A stretch of 64,000 bases of DNA from Bacteroidales bacterium (GCA_016286055.1 JAEERW010000005.1:186001-250000), one strand, 5' to 3'; counted from the first letter of the stretch, positions 1 through 13,234 are shown. The notes: a model not told the origin generated them from the letters alone. Numbers and translations: made by a program.

Positions 1-957
1 GAGAGTTTTGAGCATATGCATAATCTGTGCGCGGAGAGGTGCCATACCTGCGCCACCGCCTACCCAGATCATTTCGCGTTTTGAGTCGAAAATCGGGTGG
101 AAGTCGCCGTAAGGACCGCTCATTGTTACCACGTCGCCAGGTTTAAGCGAGAAGATGTATGTAGATGCGATACCACACGGAACATCTTGGAAACCAACCT
201 GCGGTTTGGGTTTAAACGGCGGAGTGGCTATGCGGACAGTAAGGGTGATAATGTCGCCCTCGTCGGGATAGTTGGCCATAGAGTATGCGCGGATGGTTTC
301 GGTGTCGTTTTTCTGATGGAGGTTGAAAAGACCGAATTTTTCCCACGCGGGAACGAACACCTTGCCTTCTTCGGCATTGTTGATAAGGTCGCGGTCAAAA
401 TCGTTGTAGTTGATGTCGTATTTTGGGATTTTGATCTGAGCGTACGAACCAGGGATGAAGTTCATATGCTCGCCCGGAGGCAACTGCACCTTGAACTCTT
501 TGATAAATGTGGCAACGTTCTTGTTTGAGATAACCTTGCACTGCCATTCCTTTACGCCGAGAACGCTCTCGGGCACCTTAATTTCCATATCGCCTTTTAC
601 CTTCACTTGACATCCGAGACGCCAGTGGTCTTTGATTTGTTTGCGGGTGAAATGGGGCACTTCGGTGGGCGAAATCTCGCCGCCGCCCTGAACAACTTGG
701 CATTTGCACTGTCCGCAAGAACCCTTGCCGCCGCAAGCCGACGGAAGGTAGATTTTCTCGGTAGAGAGAGTCTGCAACAGCGAACCGCCTTGTTCTACTT
801 CAACCTCTTTATCACCGTTGATAGTGATTTTTACCTTGCCTGAGGGCAGAAGTTTTGCCTTTGCCACAAGCAGCAGGATAACGAGCAGCAATACTAATAC
901 AAAAAATACTGCCACTGCCGTTCCTAATGTTGTTGAAAATATGTCTAATAAAATCAT
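1..957 (-). CDS. nqrF: Na+-translocating NADH:quinone reductase subunit F (3' end missing)
   Basis: NqrF is the NADH-oxidising subunit of the Na+-pumping NQR complex in the inner membrane; it passes electrons from NADH via FAD to a 2Fe-2S cluster. The reading frame starts with ATG at 957 and runs off the left edge, giving about 319 residues of a protein that is usually a little over 400. One N-terminal membrane helix (about residues 10-32) is followed by a ferredoxin domain with C75-x5-C81-x2-C84 and C116. The FAD-binding motif RAYS is present (around 255-300). The NADH-binding C-terminus is mostly outside. It is the last nqr gene, 37 bp after nqrE. Confidence 0.95.
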   Translation of the reverse strand, partial: MILLDIFSTTLGTAVAVFFVLVLLLVILLLVAKAKLLPSGKVKITINGDKEVEVEQGGSLLQTLSTEKIYLPSACGGKGSCGQCKCQVVQGGGEISPTEVPHFTRKQIKDHWRLGCQVKVKGDMEIKVPESVLGVKEWQCKVISNKNVATFIKEFKVQLPPGEHMNFIPGSYAQIKIPKYDINYNDFDRDLINNAEEGKVFVPAWEKFGLFNLHQKNDTETIRAYSMANYPDEGDIITLTVRIATPPFKPKPQVGFQDVPCGIASTYIFSLKPGDVVTMSGPYGDFHPIFDSKREMIWVGGGAGMAPLRAQIMHMLKTL

Positions 958-994
958 TTCTGTTGATTTTTTATAAGTTCGTAAAAATAGTCAG

Positions 995-1636
995 TTACAG
1001 TTTGATACCCATAAACGACATAAATGCAATTGCCATCAAACCGCAGACAATGAATGCGATACCAACACCTTTAAGAGGTGCGGGAACGTGAGAGTAAGAG
1101 ATTTTTTCTCTGATAGCGGCCATAAGAACGATAGCCAAAAACCAACCAATACCCGAACCCAAAGCATAAACAATAGCACTGCCTATACCAGTAATAGCCT
1201 TGGTATCAGAAGGATCGAGTTCGATACGCTGTTGCATAAAAAGCGAAGCACCCATAATAGCGCAGTTTACAGCAATCAAAGGCAAGAAAATACCCAACTG
1301 ACCATAAAGCGCGGGAGCGAACTTTTCAACAATCATTTCCACAAGTTGAACAATTGCCGCAATTACAGCGATGAACAAGATGAAAGAGAGAAAACTTAAA
1401 TCAACTTTTTCAAACCCTTCGCCCAACCAACTTAAAGCACCTTCGTTGAGAATACGAGTTTGAAGAAGATAGTTTACAGGAACAGTAATCAAGAGAACGA
1501 AAATAACTGCCGCGCCCAATCCTACTGATGTTTTAACGGTCTTAGAAACAGCAAGATAAGAACACATTCCAAGGAATGCCGAAAATATCATGTTGTCTAT
1601 AAAAATAGACCTTATAAATAAACTTAATGATTCCAT
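995..1636 (-). CDS. nqrE: Na+-translocating NADH:quinone reductase subunit E
   Basis: Integral membrane subunit of the NQR complex, 213 residues, the usual family length. The protein is almost wholly hydrophobic with about six membrane helices. NqrE and NqrD are paralogues of inverted topology that hold an iron site at their interface; the conserved Cys residues in the 'GMCS' segment near residue 25 and the 'VNCAIMG' segment near residue 123 fit this. It follows nqrD after 30 bp in the nqr operon. Confidence 0.96.
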   Translation of the reverse strand: MESLSLFIRSIFIDNMIFSAFLGMCSYLAVSKTVKTSVGLGAAVIFVLLITVPVNYLLQTRILNEGALSWLGEGFEKVDLSFLSFILFIAVIAAIVQLVEMIVEKFAPALYGQLGIFLPLIAVNCAIMGASLFMQQRIELDPSDTKAITGIGSAIVYALGSGIGWFLAIVLMAAIREKISYSHVPAPLKGVGIAFIVCGLMAIAFMSFMGIKL

Positions 1637-1666
1637 GTTAAAACTGTGTATTTAAAGGTTCAACAA

Positions 1667-2299
1667 TTATTTTTCTTGAAGTTCTTTAACTTTGGCTCTT
1701 TGAATCCAGATGACAATACCAATTAAAATAAGTGCCATAGGGGGATTAAGCATAAAACCGCAGTTAGAATAGAAACCTCCGTTTTCAATATAAATGCTAT
1801 CGGGCAAAATCTGATGGTCGAACAATGTGCCTGAGCCAAAAAACTCTCTTATAAAAGCAACGACAATCAATATAACGCCATATCCCGCTCCACTGCCTAT
1901 ACCGTCAAGAAGTGCGGGGAAGGGTTTATTGCCAAGAGCAAATGCCTCCAAACGACCCATAACGATACAGTTGGTAATGATAAGTCCCACATATACCGAC
2001 AGAGCCTTGTCGAGGTCGTACATAAACGCTTTAAGCACCTGATCTACAAGGATAACAAGAAACGATACAACAACAAGTTGAACAATAATTCTGATACGTG
2101 AAGGTATCGTATTTCTAATCAAAGAGATAATCAGGTTAGCAAGAGCCGTAACTACCGTTACAGAAATAGCCATAACAATGGCGGGCTCCAATTTTACCGT
2201 TACGGCAAGTGCCGAACAAATACCCAAAACCTGAACCGTAATAGGGTTGTTGAGGTTTATCGGGTTGGTCAAAAGTTCTGATTTTTTTGTCTGTGCCAT
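1667..2299 (-). CDS. nqrD: Na+-translocating NADH:quinone reductase subunit D
   Basis: Membrane subunit of NQR, 210 residues, paralogue of NqrE. It has about six membrane helices and the paired Cys segments 'GICSALAV' (about residue 28) and 'ITNCIVMG' (about residue 110) that match those in NqrE. The soluble N-terminus is short. Gene order B-C-D-E and a gap of only 6 bp to nqrC support co-transcription and the assignment to NqrD rather than RnfE. Confidence 0.96.
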   Translation of the reverse strand: MAQTKKSELLTNPINLNNPITVQVLGICSALAVTVKLEPAIVMAISVTVVTALANLIISLIRNTIPSRIRIIVQLVVVSFLVILVDQVLKAFMYDLDKALSVYVGLIITNCIVMGRLEAFALGNKPFPALLDGIGSGAGYGVILIVVAFIREFFGSGTLFDHQILPDSIYIENGGFYSNCGFMLNPPMALILIGIVIWIQRAKVKELQEK

Positions 2300-2305
2300 A
2301 ATATT

Positions 2306-3124
2306 TTACTCGTTAACATTAGTTAAGGTAGTCTGTTGAGCATCATCAGACACTTCGCCAACAACAGGTTGTGCCGAAGTTTGAACAGAGTTTTTGTATG
2401 CTCCGTATGCTTTTAGACTTTTGTTTACCATATCCTGAACGCCCTTTGTTGTTAAAGTTGATCCAGAAATTGCATCAATACCGTGGAGTTTGTCTTGGTC
2501 ATCGTTGGGATTTTTAGGATTGCCTTTGTAGACTTGCTTAATACCCAAGAAATCATTACCTTCATACATCTGTCGTCCTTCAAACTGTTCGCAGAAATAC
2601 AGTTGAGTCATTTCGGCGCCAAGTCCGGGAGTCTCGCTTGCATGGTCGAATACCACACCGTTGATTGTGTTGAAATCAGATTTGAGCGAAGCATATCCCC
2701 AAATAGCACCCCAAAGACCGTTTCCTGTCAAAGGTACAACATAGAGTTTTTCACCGTTTTTGTTAACAACAAAAACAGGAAGTTTGTTCTTATCTTTTTT
2801 AGTATTAACTTCAAATGCTTTGCCCTCAACAACATTGCCAAGAGTATCCACAATGAAGCAATCGTCTTCGTTTACATATTTATTATATGTATCCTCAACA
2901 GAGCCCTTTTCGAGAATGAAACCGTATTTTTGAGCATTTTCCTCAGAAACTTTGCCCTCAATAGCGATACCGGCAGATTTCAATATGTTCTGACGTTTTT
3001 CATTGTCGATATTAACCTGTTGTCTATCTTTTAAGCCCAAAGAAATGAGCGTCAATGCGGCAGCCACTACAACAACCATTATTGTAGAAAAGACCACCGT
3101 ATATCCGTTACTTTGTGTATTCAT
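2306..3124 (-). CDS. nqrC: Na+-translocating NADH:quinone reductase subunit C
   Basis: NqrC carries covalently bound FMN on the periplasmic side of the complex. A single N-terminal helix (about residues 9-30) is followed by a soluble domain. The flavin attachment motif reads SGST at 220-223, so T223 is the expected FMN-linked threonine; the segment ETPGLGAEM (164-172) is the other family hallmark. Length 272 is slightly longer than the common 230-260, due to a polar C-terminal tail. It lies 21 bp downstream of nqrB. Confidence 0.96.
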   Translation of the reverse strand: MNTQSNGYTVVFSTIMVVVVAAALTLISLGLKDRQQVNIDNEKRQNILKSAGIAIEGKVSEENAQKYGFILEKGSVEDTYNKYVNEDDCFIVDTLGNVVEGKAFEVNTKKDKNKLPVFVVNKNGEKLYVVPLTGNGLWGAIWGYASLKSDFNTINGVVFDHASETPGLGAEMTQLYFCEQFEGRQMYEGNDFLGIKQVYKGNPKNPNDDQDKLHGIDAISGSTLTTKGVQDMVNKSLKAYGAYKNSVQTSAQPVVGEVSDDAQQTTLTNVNE

Positions 3125-3145
3125 CTTTAATCTATTTAATGGTTA

Positions 3146-4354
3146 TTAATTTGTTTTTGCACGTTTCAAACGACGTTTAATATTTTGACGAATAATGATA
3201 TGGTCGATAAGCGGTGCGCAGATGTTGCCGAAGAGGATAGCGAGCATAACGCCTTCGGGGAACGCGGGGTTGATTACGCGAACCAAAAGAACCATTGCGC
3301 CGATTAAGAAACCATAAATCCATTTGCCAGTTTCGGTTTGAGCGGCTGTTACAGGGTCGGTAGCCATAAACACGATACCGAATGCAAAACCACCAAGAAT
3401 AAGGTGTTGCCAGAAAGGTGTATTCAAATAATTAACTCTTGCTATTTCAGAAGCATCTTTCAATGAAGAAATATCATAAGAAGATCCAACTGCATTAATC
3501 AAAAGACCTGTGAGCAACAATCCTGCAACGCCCGAAATCATTATCTTCCAACTTGCTACGCCTGTCCAAATAAGGATAACTGCGCCGATAAGGATGCAGA
3601 GTGTAGAAGTTTCGCCAATAGCACCAGGAATGAATCCGAAGAATTGGTCGGCGATAGAGTAATGTGTAGAGCCTGTGTTAGCGAGGTCGGCAAGAGGAGT
3701 TGCACCTGAGAAACCGTCAACGATTTTGGTTTCGGGGTCGCCCATACCTGCAATCCAAACTTTGTCGCCACTCATTTTGCTGGGGTAAGCAAAGAAGAGG
3801 AATGCACGAGCAAGAAGTGCGGGGTTAACAATGTTCATACCTGTGCCGCCAAATACCTCTTTACCAATAAGAACGGCAAACATTGTGGCAACGGCTACCA
3901 TCCACAAGGGAACGTCTACCGGCACAATCATAGGTATCAAAAGACCTGTTACAAGGAATCCCTCGTTAACCTCCTCTTTGCGGATTTGAGCAAAAAGGAA
4001 TTCGAGGAAAAGTCCTGAAACATAACTAACTACGATAATCGGGAAAACCTGTCCCAAGCCGTAGAAAAATTCGCTCCAAAAACCAGGATTCTCACCGAGC
4101 GACTGGTAATGGAAACTGCCTGTATTCCACATTCCGAAAAACAGCGCGGGCAAAAGGGCTATGATAACGGCGGTCATATTGCGTTTCATATCCATATTGT
4201 CGCGAATGTGCGCGCCCTTGGTTGTAACCTTATCGGGAACAAAGAAGAACGATTCGAATGCGCCGAAAGTGGATTTCAGTTTGGAAAACTTGCCCCCTTC
4301 CTGAAAATTAGGCTTTATTTTGTCTAAATACTTTCTTAATGCTTTCATTTTCAA
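3146..4354 (-). CDS. nqrB: Na+-translocating NADH:quinone reductase subunit B
   Basis: Largest membrane subunit of NQR; it binds FMN covalently and forms part of the Na+ pathway. The protein has 402 residues with a cytoplasmic N-terminus and about ten membrane helices. The flavinylation motif SGAT lies at 216-219, with T219 as attachment site. A second start two codons in (residue 3) is equally possible. It follows nqrA by 21 bp. The FMN is normally attached by ApbE, which is not seen in this window. Confidence 0.97.
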   Translation of the reverse strand: MKMKALRKYLDKIKPNFQEGGKFSKLKSTFGAFESFFFVPDKVTTKGAHIRDNMDMKRNMTAVIIALLPALFFGMWNTGSFHYQSLGENPGFWSEFFYGLGQVFPIIVVSYVSGLFLEFLFAQIRKEEVNEGFLVTGLLIPMIVPVDVPLWMVAVATMFAVLIGKEVFGGTGMNIVNPALLARAFLFFAYPSKMSGDKVWIAGMGDPETKIVDGFSGATPLADLANTGSTHYSIADQFFGFIPGAIGETSTLCILIGAVILIWTGVASWKIMISGVAGLLLTGLLINAVGSSYDISSLKDASEIARVNYLNTPFWQHLILGGFAFGIVFMATDPVTAAQTETGKWIYGFLIGAMVLLVRVINPAFPEGVMLAILFGNICAPLIDHIIIRQNIKRRLKRAKTN

Positions 4355-4375
4355 TTAATTTTCAATATTAACTAA

Positions 4376-5719
4376 CTATCGGCTCTCTGCCACCATAAGG
4401 TCGAGACCTTTTCGGATAATAGCCTGAATTTCAGTTTTAGAAGTGTCGGCAAACTCGCAGAGTGCGAAATCTTCTTCCGCAACCTCGTATATACCAAGGT
4501 CTTCCATAAGTTCGATGTTTTCTGCCAAGATAGCCTTAATCAACTGTAAAGGCAGGATGTCCATCGGGAGAAGTTTCTCGTAAGTGCCTGTTACCACGTA
4601 AGCGCGCTCTTCGCCGTGCATATTGGTGTCGAGGTCGTACTGTTTTTTGGGAGTAAGCCAAGAGAAGAATGTGCGCGAAACGCTGAATTTTTTGAATCCG
4701 GGTAATGCCCATCCAAAAAAGTCGTAGTAATTGCCCTCGGGGATAACTGTGATAGCGTTGTCGTAGAATCCGAGGAAACCTTTTTCGTCGATTTTGGTGC
4801 CGGTGAGAACGTTGCCGCTAATGATGCGGGCGTTGTCGGCATCGATGTTGCCGCTGATCAACGGAGCAACTGATATATTGGCTATTGTTTTGATATACTG
4901 CGGTTTATTTACCTTTGAACCGGCAATTACAACAGTTTTTTTAGCGTCGTAAATACCGTTTTTAACAAGGCGACCGATAATTGCAACATCCTGAGGATTA
5001 ACCACAATCACATTCTCACCCTTGTTAACAGGGATGATGTGGCTAATTTGCACACCTGCGTTTCCGGCAGGGTGAGGACCGTCGAAACTGTTGATTTCCT
5101 TGCATTTAACGCCAGCAAAGATGTTGTCTTTTACCTTAGCGTCTAAGCCCAAATACACGGGAGCAATTTTGCCGAGGATGTCAACACCTGCCTGAAATTC
5201 AGCCACTTGGTCTTTCAAGATAAACTGATAATCGGGAGCCAAGGGTGCGCTGTCGAACGTTGACACATACACAGCCTTAAACTCTGATTGAGGGTCGGCA
5301 ATGATGTTGAACGGACGCTGGCGGAGGTAGGGCCACACACCACTTTTGAGCAAGAGTTCTTTTGCGGCGTCTTTTGAGTTGACATTAACCGTGTCGAACT
5401 TTTCGTACTCGCTCGCTCCGTCGCCCTTAACCACTATGTCGGTTATCCGTCGGCGTTCGGCGCGGCGAATTTCAGCCACTGTTCCGCTCACAGGCGAGCA
5501 GAAACAGATCTCGGGTCTGTACTTGTCGGTAAAGAGCACCGAGCCGGCTTTTACCTTGTCACCCTCCTTTACCTTCAAGGCGGGCTTCATACAGGGGAAA
5601 TCAGACGGCTTAATGGAAATTTCGGCCTCAGCAATGCCAGATGCCTCCGTCAGTGCGAGTTCCGCCTTTCCTTTAAGGTTGATATCCAAGCCTTTCTTCA
5701 ATTTTATAACTTTTGACAT
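4376..5719 (-). CDS. nqrA: Na+-translocating NADH:quinone reductase subunit A
   Basis: Cytoplasmic subunit of the NQR complex, 447 residues, first gene of the operon. It has the NqrA/RnfC-like lipoyl-domain start (SDFPCMKPALKVKEGDKVKAG region, residues 38-60) and the conserved 'FDGPHPAGNAGVQ' segment near 213-225. Its promoter is marked by a TAACTTTG box on the minus strand at 5757-5764. The six subunit genes are closely spaced and all on the minus strand, so they should be made as one transcript. Confidence 0.97.
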   Translation of the reverse strand: MSKVIKLKKGLDINLKGKAELALTEASGIAEAEISIKPSDFPCMKPALKVKEGDKVKAGSVLFTDKYRPEICFCSPVSGTVAEIRRAERRRITDIVVKGDGASEYEKFDTVNVNSKDAAKELLLKSGVWPYLRQRPFNIIADPQSEFKAVYVSTFDSAPLAPDYQFILKDQVAEFQAGVDILGKIAPVYLGLDAKVKDNIFAGVKCKEINSFDGPHPAGNAGVQISHIIPVNKGENVIVVNPQDVAIIGRLVKNGIYDAKKTVVIAGSKVNKPQYIKTIANISVAPLISGNIDADNARIISGNVLTGTKIDEKGFLGFYDNAITVIPEGNYYDFFGWALPGFKKFSVSRTFFSWLTPKKQYDLDTNMHGEERAYVVTGTYEKLLPMDILPLQLIKAILAENIELMEDLGIYEVAEEDFALCEFADTSKTEIQAIIRKGLDLMVAESR

Positions 5720-5756
5720 ATCAAATATGAGTTTGTTTAATTTGCTAATTAACGCG

Positions 5757-5764
5757 CAAAGTTA
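5757..5764 (-). promoter_or_regulatory. Promoter -7 box of the nqr operon
   Basis: Read on the minus strand this is TAACTTTG, a perfect match to the Bacteroidetes -7 consensus TAnnTTTG, 38 bp before the nqrA start. I see no clear TTTG -33 box at the expected distance, so this rests on the -7 box alone. Confidence 0.5.
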
Positions 5765-5908
5765 ATTTTTATTCCCGAAAATCCTAATTAACAAAGCCAT
5801 AAATAACACATTATTATAAGTTAAGTTTACGTTAAGGATTTTTTGGAGAAAAACTGATAAAATGAATTTATAATATATAATAAGGTGCGAAAAATTTCGG
5901 ATGTTTTT

Positions 5909-5939
5909 TTTGATTTTACGGCGTAATATCTTATCTTTG
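5909..5939 (+). promoter_or_regulatory. Promoter of the Rpn-type nuclease gene
   Basis: TTTG at 5909-5912, 19 bp, then TATCTTTG at 5932-5939. Both boxes match the Bacteroidetes sigma-ABfr consensus exactly. The start codon of the downstream gene is 32 bp further on. Confidence 0.75.
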
Positions 5940-5971
5940 CAGTTGAAGTAGACATTTTTTGAAGAATTATT

Positions 5972-10031
<4,060 letters not shown>

Positions 10032-10053
10032 TTCTTTAAAAGATAAGGAAAAG

Positions 10054-10088
10054 AAAGGACGGCATATTTTTGTCGTCCTTTTTTATTA
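10054..10088 (+). terminator. Rho-independent terminator after the GH2 gene
   Basis: An 8-bp stem (10054-10061 with 10074-10081), 12-nt loop and a T run. The 33 bases at 10055-10087 recur exactly at 11721-11753. Confidence 0.85.
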
Positions 10089-10096
10089 TCCCACAT

Positions 10097-10120
10097 TTTT
10101 CTCTACCTTCGATATGCCAA
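10097..10120 (+). other. Relic resembling the head of the ECF sigma gene
   Basis: TTTCTCTACCTTCG at about 10098-10111 is identical to 14 bases just before the sigma gene (about 13578-13591). It is followed by ATGCCAAGT, the first three codons of that gene, and then the frame ends after two more codons. I read it as the remains of a duplicated or rearranged junction. Confidence 0.4.
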
Positions 10121-10127
10121 GTGTTCA

Positions 10128-10955
10128 TTAGTTTTTTGCTTTCAAAAGATTTCGAGCCTCGATATTCTCCAAAATAGTCATTTGTTGAATAGCAATCTTG
10201 TTGAGTTTTTCAAGACGTTCTTCTTGTGGTAAGCCTTCATTGATGAATACTGCATTAAGGTTTTCCATATTAGAAAGGCAGATAAGTTGATTTATTGTAG
10301 CATAATCACGAATATTACCCTTTTTGTCTGGATTGTCGTCGCGCCATTGTTTTGCAGTTTTGCCAAACATAGCCACATTTAACATATCAGCCTCATCTGC
10401 ATAAATATAACTCTTTTGAAGTTGCGTCAATTCAGATGGAATAAGATTTCTACTAACAGCACTTGTATGTATGTGATAATTGATTTTTGACAATTCACGT
10501 TTAGCACTCCATCCAAGTTGCTTTTGTTCTTCATCTTTAAGACGTTGATACTCTCGTATAAGATAATATTTAAATTCAGGACTTATCCACGAACCAAATT
10601 CAAATGCAATATCTTTGTGAGCGTATGTACCACCATAACGTCCGGCACTTGAAACTATACCCTTAGCATTAGTACGTTCAATCCACTGTTTAACAGAAAG
10701 TACATATCCATTACTTCCCGCATCAAATCTAATGTTACTGAATTCAGTAAGATTAAAATCAGGATTATTGATTTGCTCCCAAATGCCAAGAAAATCAACA
10801 GCAAACCGAGTACTTAGCCAATGAGAAATAACCAACCCTGTTGACTCTGGATTCTTGAACTTTGCCATATCCGTTAGACTAACATAATCTTCGTTCTGAT
10901 TTTTTATTATCGAAATGGCACTACCATCCACTTCAATTTTATTCGTTTTAGACAT
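10128..10955 (-). CDS. KilA-N domain-containing protein
   Basis: A 275-residue protein with an N-terminal KilA-N domain (about residues 1-140), a DNA-binding fold common in phage and large DNA virus proteins and in bacterial accessory regions. The pattern 'YVSLTDMAK' (22-32), 'WLSTR' (46-50) and 'GGTYAHKDIAFEFGSWISPEF' region (107-128) is characteristic. The remainder is helical. No other phage genes are nearby, so this is a lone accessory gene. Its promoter lies at 10988-11018 on the minus strand. It sits between two exact 33-bp terminator copies, a hint of recombination into this place. Confidence 0.88.
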   Translation of the reverse strand: MSKTNKIEVDGSAISIIKNQNEDYVSLTDMAKFKNPESTGLVISHWLSTRFAVDFLGIWEQINNPDFNLTEFSNIRFDAGSNGYVLSVKQWIERTNAKGIVSSAGRYGGTYAHKDIAFEFGSWISPEFKYYLIREYQRLKDEEQKQLGWSAKRELSKINYHIHTSAVSRNLIPSELTQLQKSYIYADEADMLNVAMFGKTAKQWRDDNPDKKGNIRDYATINQLICLSNMENLNAVFINEGLPQEERLEKLNKIAIQQMTILENIEARNLLKAKN

Positions 10956-10987
10956 ATTCTGATTAATTAGTTATCTATTTGTAGTTG

Positions 10988-11018
10988 CGAAAATAAAACA
11001 AAACATCAGATTATCAAA
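10988..11018 (-). promoter_or_regulatory. Promoter of the KilA-N gene
   Basis: On the minus strand: TTTG (11015-11018), 19 bp, TATTTTCG (10988-10995), one base off the TAnnTTTG consensus, 33 bp before the start codon. Confidence 0.6.
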
Positions 11019-11036
11019 AATTTTTACCAATAAACG

Positions 11037-11064
11037 TGTAATATTTTCCCCACTCGGTTGTCTA
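11037..11064 (+). promoter_or_regulatory. Putative ECF sigma promoter, copy 1
   Basis: TGTAA at 11037-11041, 18 bp, GTCTA at 11060-11064. The same two boxes with the same 18-bp gap occur at 14974-15001 and 16536-16563. TGTAATATTTTCCCC is identical in copies 1 and 3; the 20-odd bases from TGTCTATTA onward are almost identical in copies 1 and 2. Confidence 0.65.
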
Positions 11065-11100
11065 TTACGCAAAACAAACATAATTTAATTATTTACCAAC

Positions 11101-11697
11101 ATGAAACACATTTTATTAACTGCGATTATCGCAATTTTGACTATCGGTGCAGCACAGGCACAAAAAATCACCAAACGAGATGCCACTTCCGAAGACTTCA
11201 TCCAACTTCTAAAAAGAACTGGCTACGAGGTCTATTCTTTCAACGTAGAGTTTGAACAAGGCCGTTATTCTTGTTACCCATCGGTTAAAATCTTAAAAAA
11301 TGGGAAATGGGAGCCTGAAAATCCCATAAAACTACAAGTTTTTCCGGATGATGGCAACTATCACTGCAAAGTAGGTATAAGTCCTATCAACGACACCACA
11401 ATGCAAGCACATATCACTATTGGTGAAAATATTGCCACAAGAAATATCGGAGGCTCTATGGCGTATAAATTAGTTGGCAAAGGACTTGTAAAAAGACCAT
11501 TTGTTCTTCCCAAAAAGATAAAATCGGGTGAATTTATTCCTCTTGTTGCAGTTTCGGCGGCTTGGTTATTAGAAGATATTGGTATGTATCGCAATTGTGA
11601 TATTGACGAGTTCGACTCAGACTATATGAACACCACCACATTTCAAAAAAGCCCTCTAATATACGTTATAGGAGTAACATACACTAACATAGAATAA
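11101..11697 (+). CDS. Small secreted protein, paralogue family A member 1 (unknown function)
   Basis: I do not recognise a named family. The protein has 198 residues with a clear signal peptide ending 'GAAQAQ'. It is a paralogue of the proteins at 15036 and 15725: shared segments are 'DAT-x2-D(F/Y)I(Q/K)L(L/F)' after the signal, 'PINDTTMQ' in the middle, 'PFVLPKK-x-K-x-GEFIPL' and a C-terminal 'KSPLIYVIGV'. The predicted mature part is about 175 residues, rich in beta strands. It has its own ECF-type promoter (11037-11064) and terminator (11720-11753). A role in a cell-envelope response driven by the sigma factor at 13609 is inference. Confidence 0.75.
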   Translation: MKHILLTAIIAILTIGAAQAQKITKRDATSEDFIQLLKRTGYEVYSFNVEFEQGRYSCYPSVKILKNGKWEPENPIKLQVFPDDGNYHCKVGISPINDTTMQAHITIGENIATRNIGGSMAYKLVGKGLVKRPFVLPKKIKSGEFIPLVAVSAAWLLEDIGMYRNCDIDEFDSDYMNTTTFQKSPLIYVIGVTYTNIE

Positions 11698-11719
11698 ATC
11701 AGGTAACAAATATTAAGAA

Positions 11720-11753
11720 GAAGGACGGCATATTTTTGTCGTCCTTTTTTATT
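11720..11753 (+). terminator. Terminator, exact copy of the one at 10054
   Basis: GGACG/CGTCC hairpin with a T run. 11721-11753 is identical to 10055-10087, so the two form 33-bp direct repeats flanking the KilA-N and secreted-protein genes. Confidence 0.85.
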
Positions 11754-11769
11754 CTGAATGTGTACCGTT

Positions 11770-12921
11770 TTACCCATTCAAACAACCAATTGGCACAACA
11801 TAAATGCCATATTCGCGGCGATAAGCATATTTGCCGACGGCAGTAAGTATCATTTTAAAAGATACCGGTTTCATTTTATCCATATCAATTTTGTTTGCCA
11901 AGGCATTCAAAGTTTGAACTCCATCTTGAATTAGTTTGTCGCCACCTAACTTAATCTCTATCAAACCGTATGATCCGTTACGCAAGTGCACCACAGCATC
12001 ACATTCAAGACCATTTTTGTCGCGATAATGGTAAACATTGCCATCAAGAGCATCAGCAAACACTCTTAAATCCCTAATGCACAGAGTTTCAAACAATAAA
12101 CCGAAAGTATTTAAATCGTTTATCAAATCGTTAGGACCAATTCCCAATGCAGCCACAGCAATAGAAGGGTCAACAAAATAATGTGTATCAGATGTTCTTA
12201 CAGCCGTTTTTGAACGAAGGTTGGGATTCCACGCCGGCATATCCTCTATCACAAACATTTTGCGCAAGGCATTAAGATACGAAAAAATTGTCTTTTCGTC
12301 TATTGATGTCATATCATTGGTCTTTATATCGTCGGCAATTACACTAAGTGGGGTTTGCGCACCTTGATGACGAGCATACGAACGCATAATGCGAACAATT
12401 CTACCTTCATCGCGTTTTATGCCGTCAACCCGCGAAATATCAGTTTTAGTGATAGCATCGTAATAGTCGAAAGCGCGACCAAGGGCAATATTTTTGTTTT
12501 GGAGCGTGGCTCTCGGCCATCCGCCACGGCAAACAAGAAACGCAATATCTTCTAAGGTCAAATTATTTTGTGCTAAAATATCAGTCGGTTGCGAAAATAA
12601 ATTGCCCAAACTAACCTCACCCGTGGAATCACCTGATTCCCAAAGGCTCATAGTGCGCATAGTAAGCCACGAAAAACGACCTGTACCTGTGTGATTAATT
12701 TGTTCTGTTGACACCGGCACAGCAGAACCAGTAAGAATAAACTGTCCGTCCTCACCTCTATGGTCTACCTCAAACCTAACAGCGTCCCAAATCTTTGGAG
12801 CAAGTTGCCATTCGTCAATAAGCCTCGGAGTATCACCTTTCAAAATTCCCATTTTGGCTGAAATTTGTTTCCCATTTTGGCGGAAATTCGTTTCCCAATT
12901 TGGCGGGATTTTGTTTCCCAA
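11770..12921 (-). pseudogene. DUF4143/AAA_14 ATPase, 5'-truncated (Walker A lost)
   Basis: Homologue of the ATP-binding DUF4143 proteins (AAA_14 plus a C-terminal PD-(D/E)XK-like domain). The readable part begins with 'ILKGDTPRLIDEWQ', the Walker B region that lies roughly 70-80 residues into a normal member; the Walker A P-loop is absent. The open frame can be extended to a TTG at 12921, but this extension is encoded by a 23-bp tandem repeat and preceded by an in-frame stop. The first ATG is at 12852 (360 residues). The DUF4143 part (residues about 160-360, with 'GLECDAVVHL' and 'YGLIEIKLG') looks intact. Probably non-functional as an ATPase. Confidence 0.75.
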
Positions 12922-12937
12922 TTTGGCGAAAATTCTC
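12846..12937. repeat. 23-bp tandem repeat, four copies
   Basis: The CCC of each unit lies at 12848, 12871, 12894 and 12917, exactly 23 bp apart. The unit is close to TTTCCCAATTTGGCGGAAAT with three more bases. The array sits at the truncation point of the DUF4143 gene. As 23 is not a multiple of three, each copy shifts the frame. Confidence 0.9.
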
Positions 12938-12946
12938 TGTCACCAC

Positions 12947-13231
12947 TTATTCTTTAAACAAATCCGAATGTGTCCCTGTCCTCTTTAAAGTAATGATTCT
13001 AATTTCCTTATCCTTAGAGTAAATAAGCAACCAATCTGGATTAATATGACATTCCCAACAACCTTTATATTCACCTAATAATAGGTGGTTGTGATTTTTT
13101 GGAGGAAGAGGTTCTTCGTTTACCAACTTGTTGATAATATCATTGAGCAAACTTTCATTTAACCCTCTTTTGCGAGCCAATTTCAAATCGCGCAAATACG
13201 CATTTGTAAGCGTTAATGAATATTTTGCCAT
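12947..13231 (-). CDS. yafQ: YafQ-type RelE/ParE superfamily mRNA interferase toxin
   Basis: A 94-residue toxin of the YafQ branch of RelE-like ribosome-dependent endoribonucleases. Family marks are 'H-x-L-x-GEYKGCWECHI', 'PDWLLIY' and the C-terminal 'RTGTHSDLF', where the histidine and aspartate act in RNA cleavage in YafQ. The antitoxin gene is directly upstream (3-bp gap). The position next to a decayed ATPase gene and before the sigma factor fits a horizontally acquired module. Confidence 0.92.
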   Translation of the reverse strand: MAKYSLTLTNAYLRDLKLARKRGLNESLLNDIINKLVNEEPLPPKNHNHLLLGEYKGCWECHINPDWLLIYSKDKEIRIITLKRTGTHSDLFKE

Positions 13232-13234
13232 AAC

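Noticed and set aside
10128-10955. KilA-N gene as sign of a prophage
   Set aside because: No integrase, capsid, terminase or lysis genes are nearby; a lone KilA-N gene is not enough.
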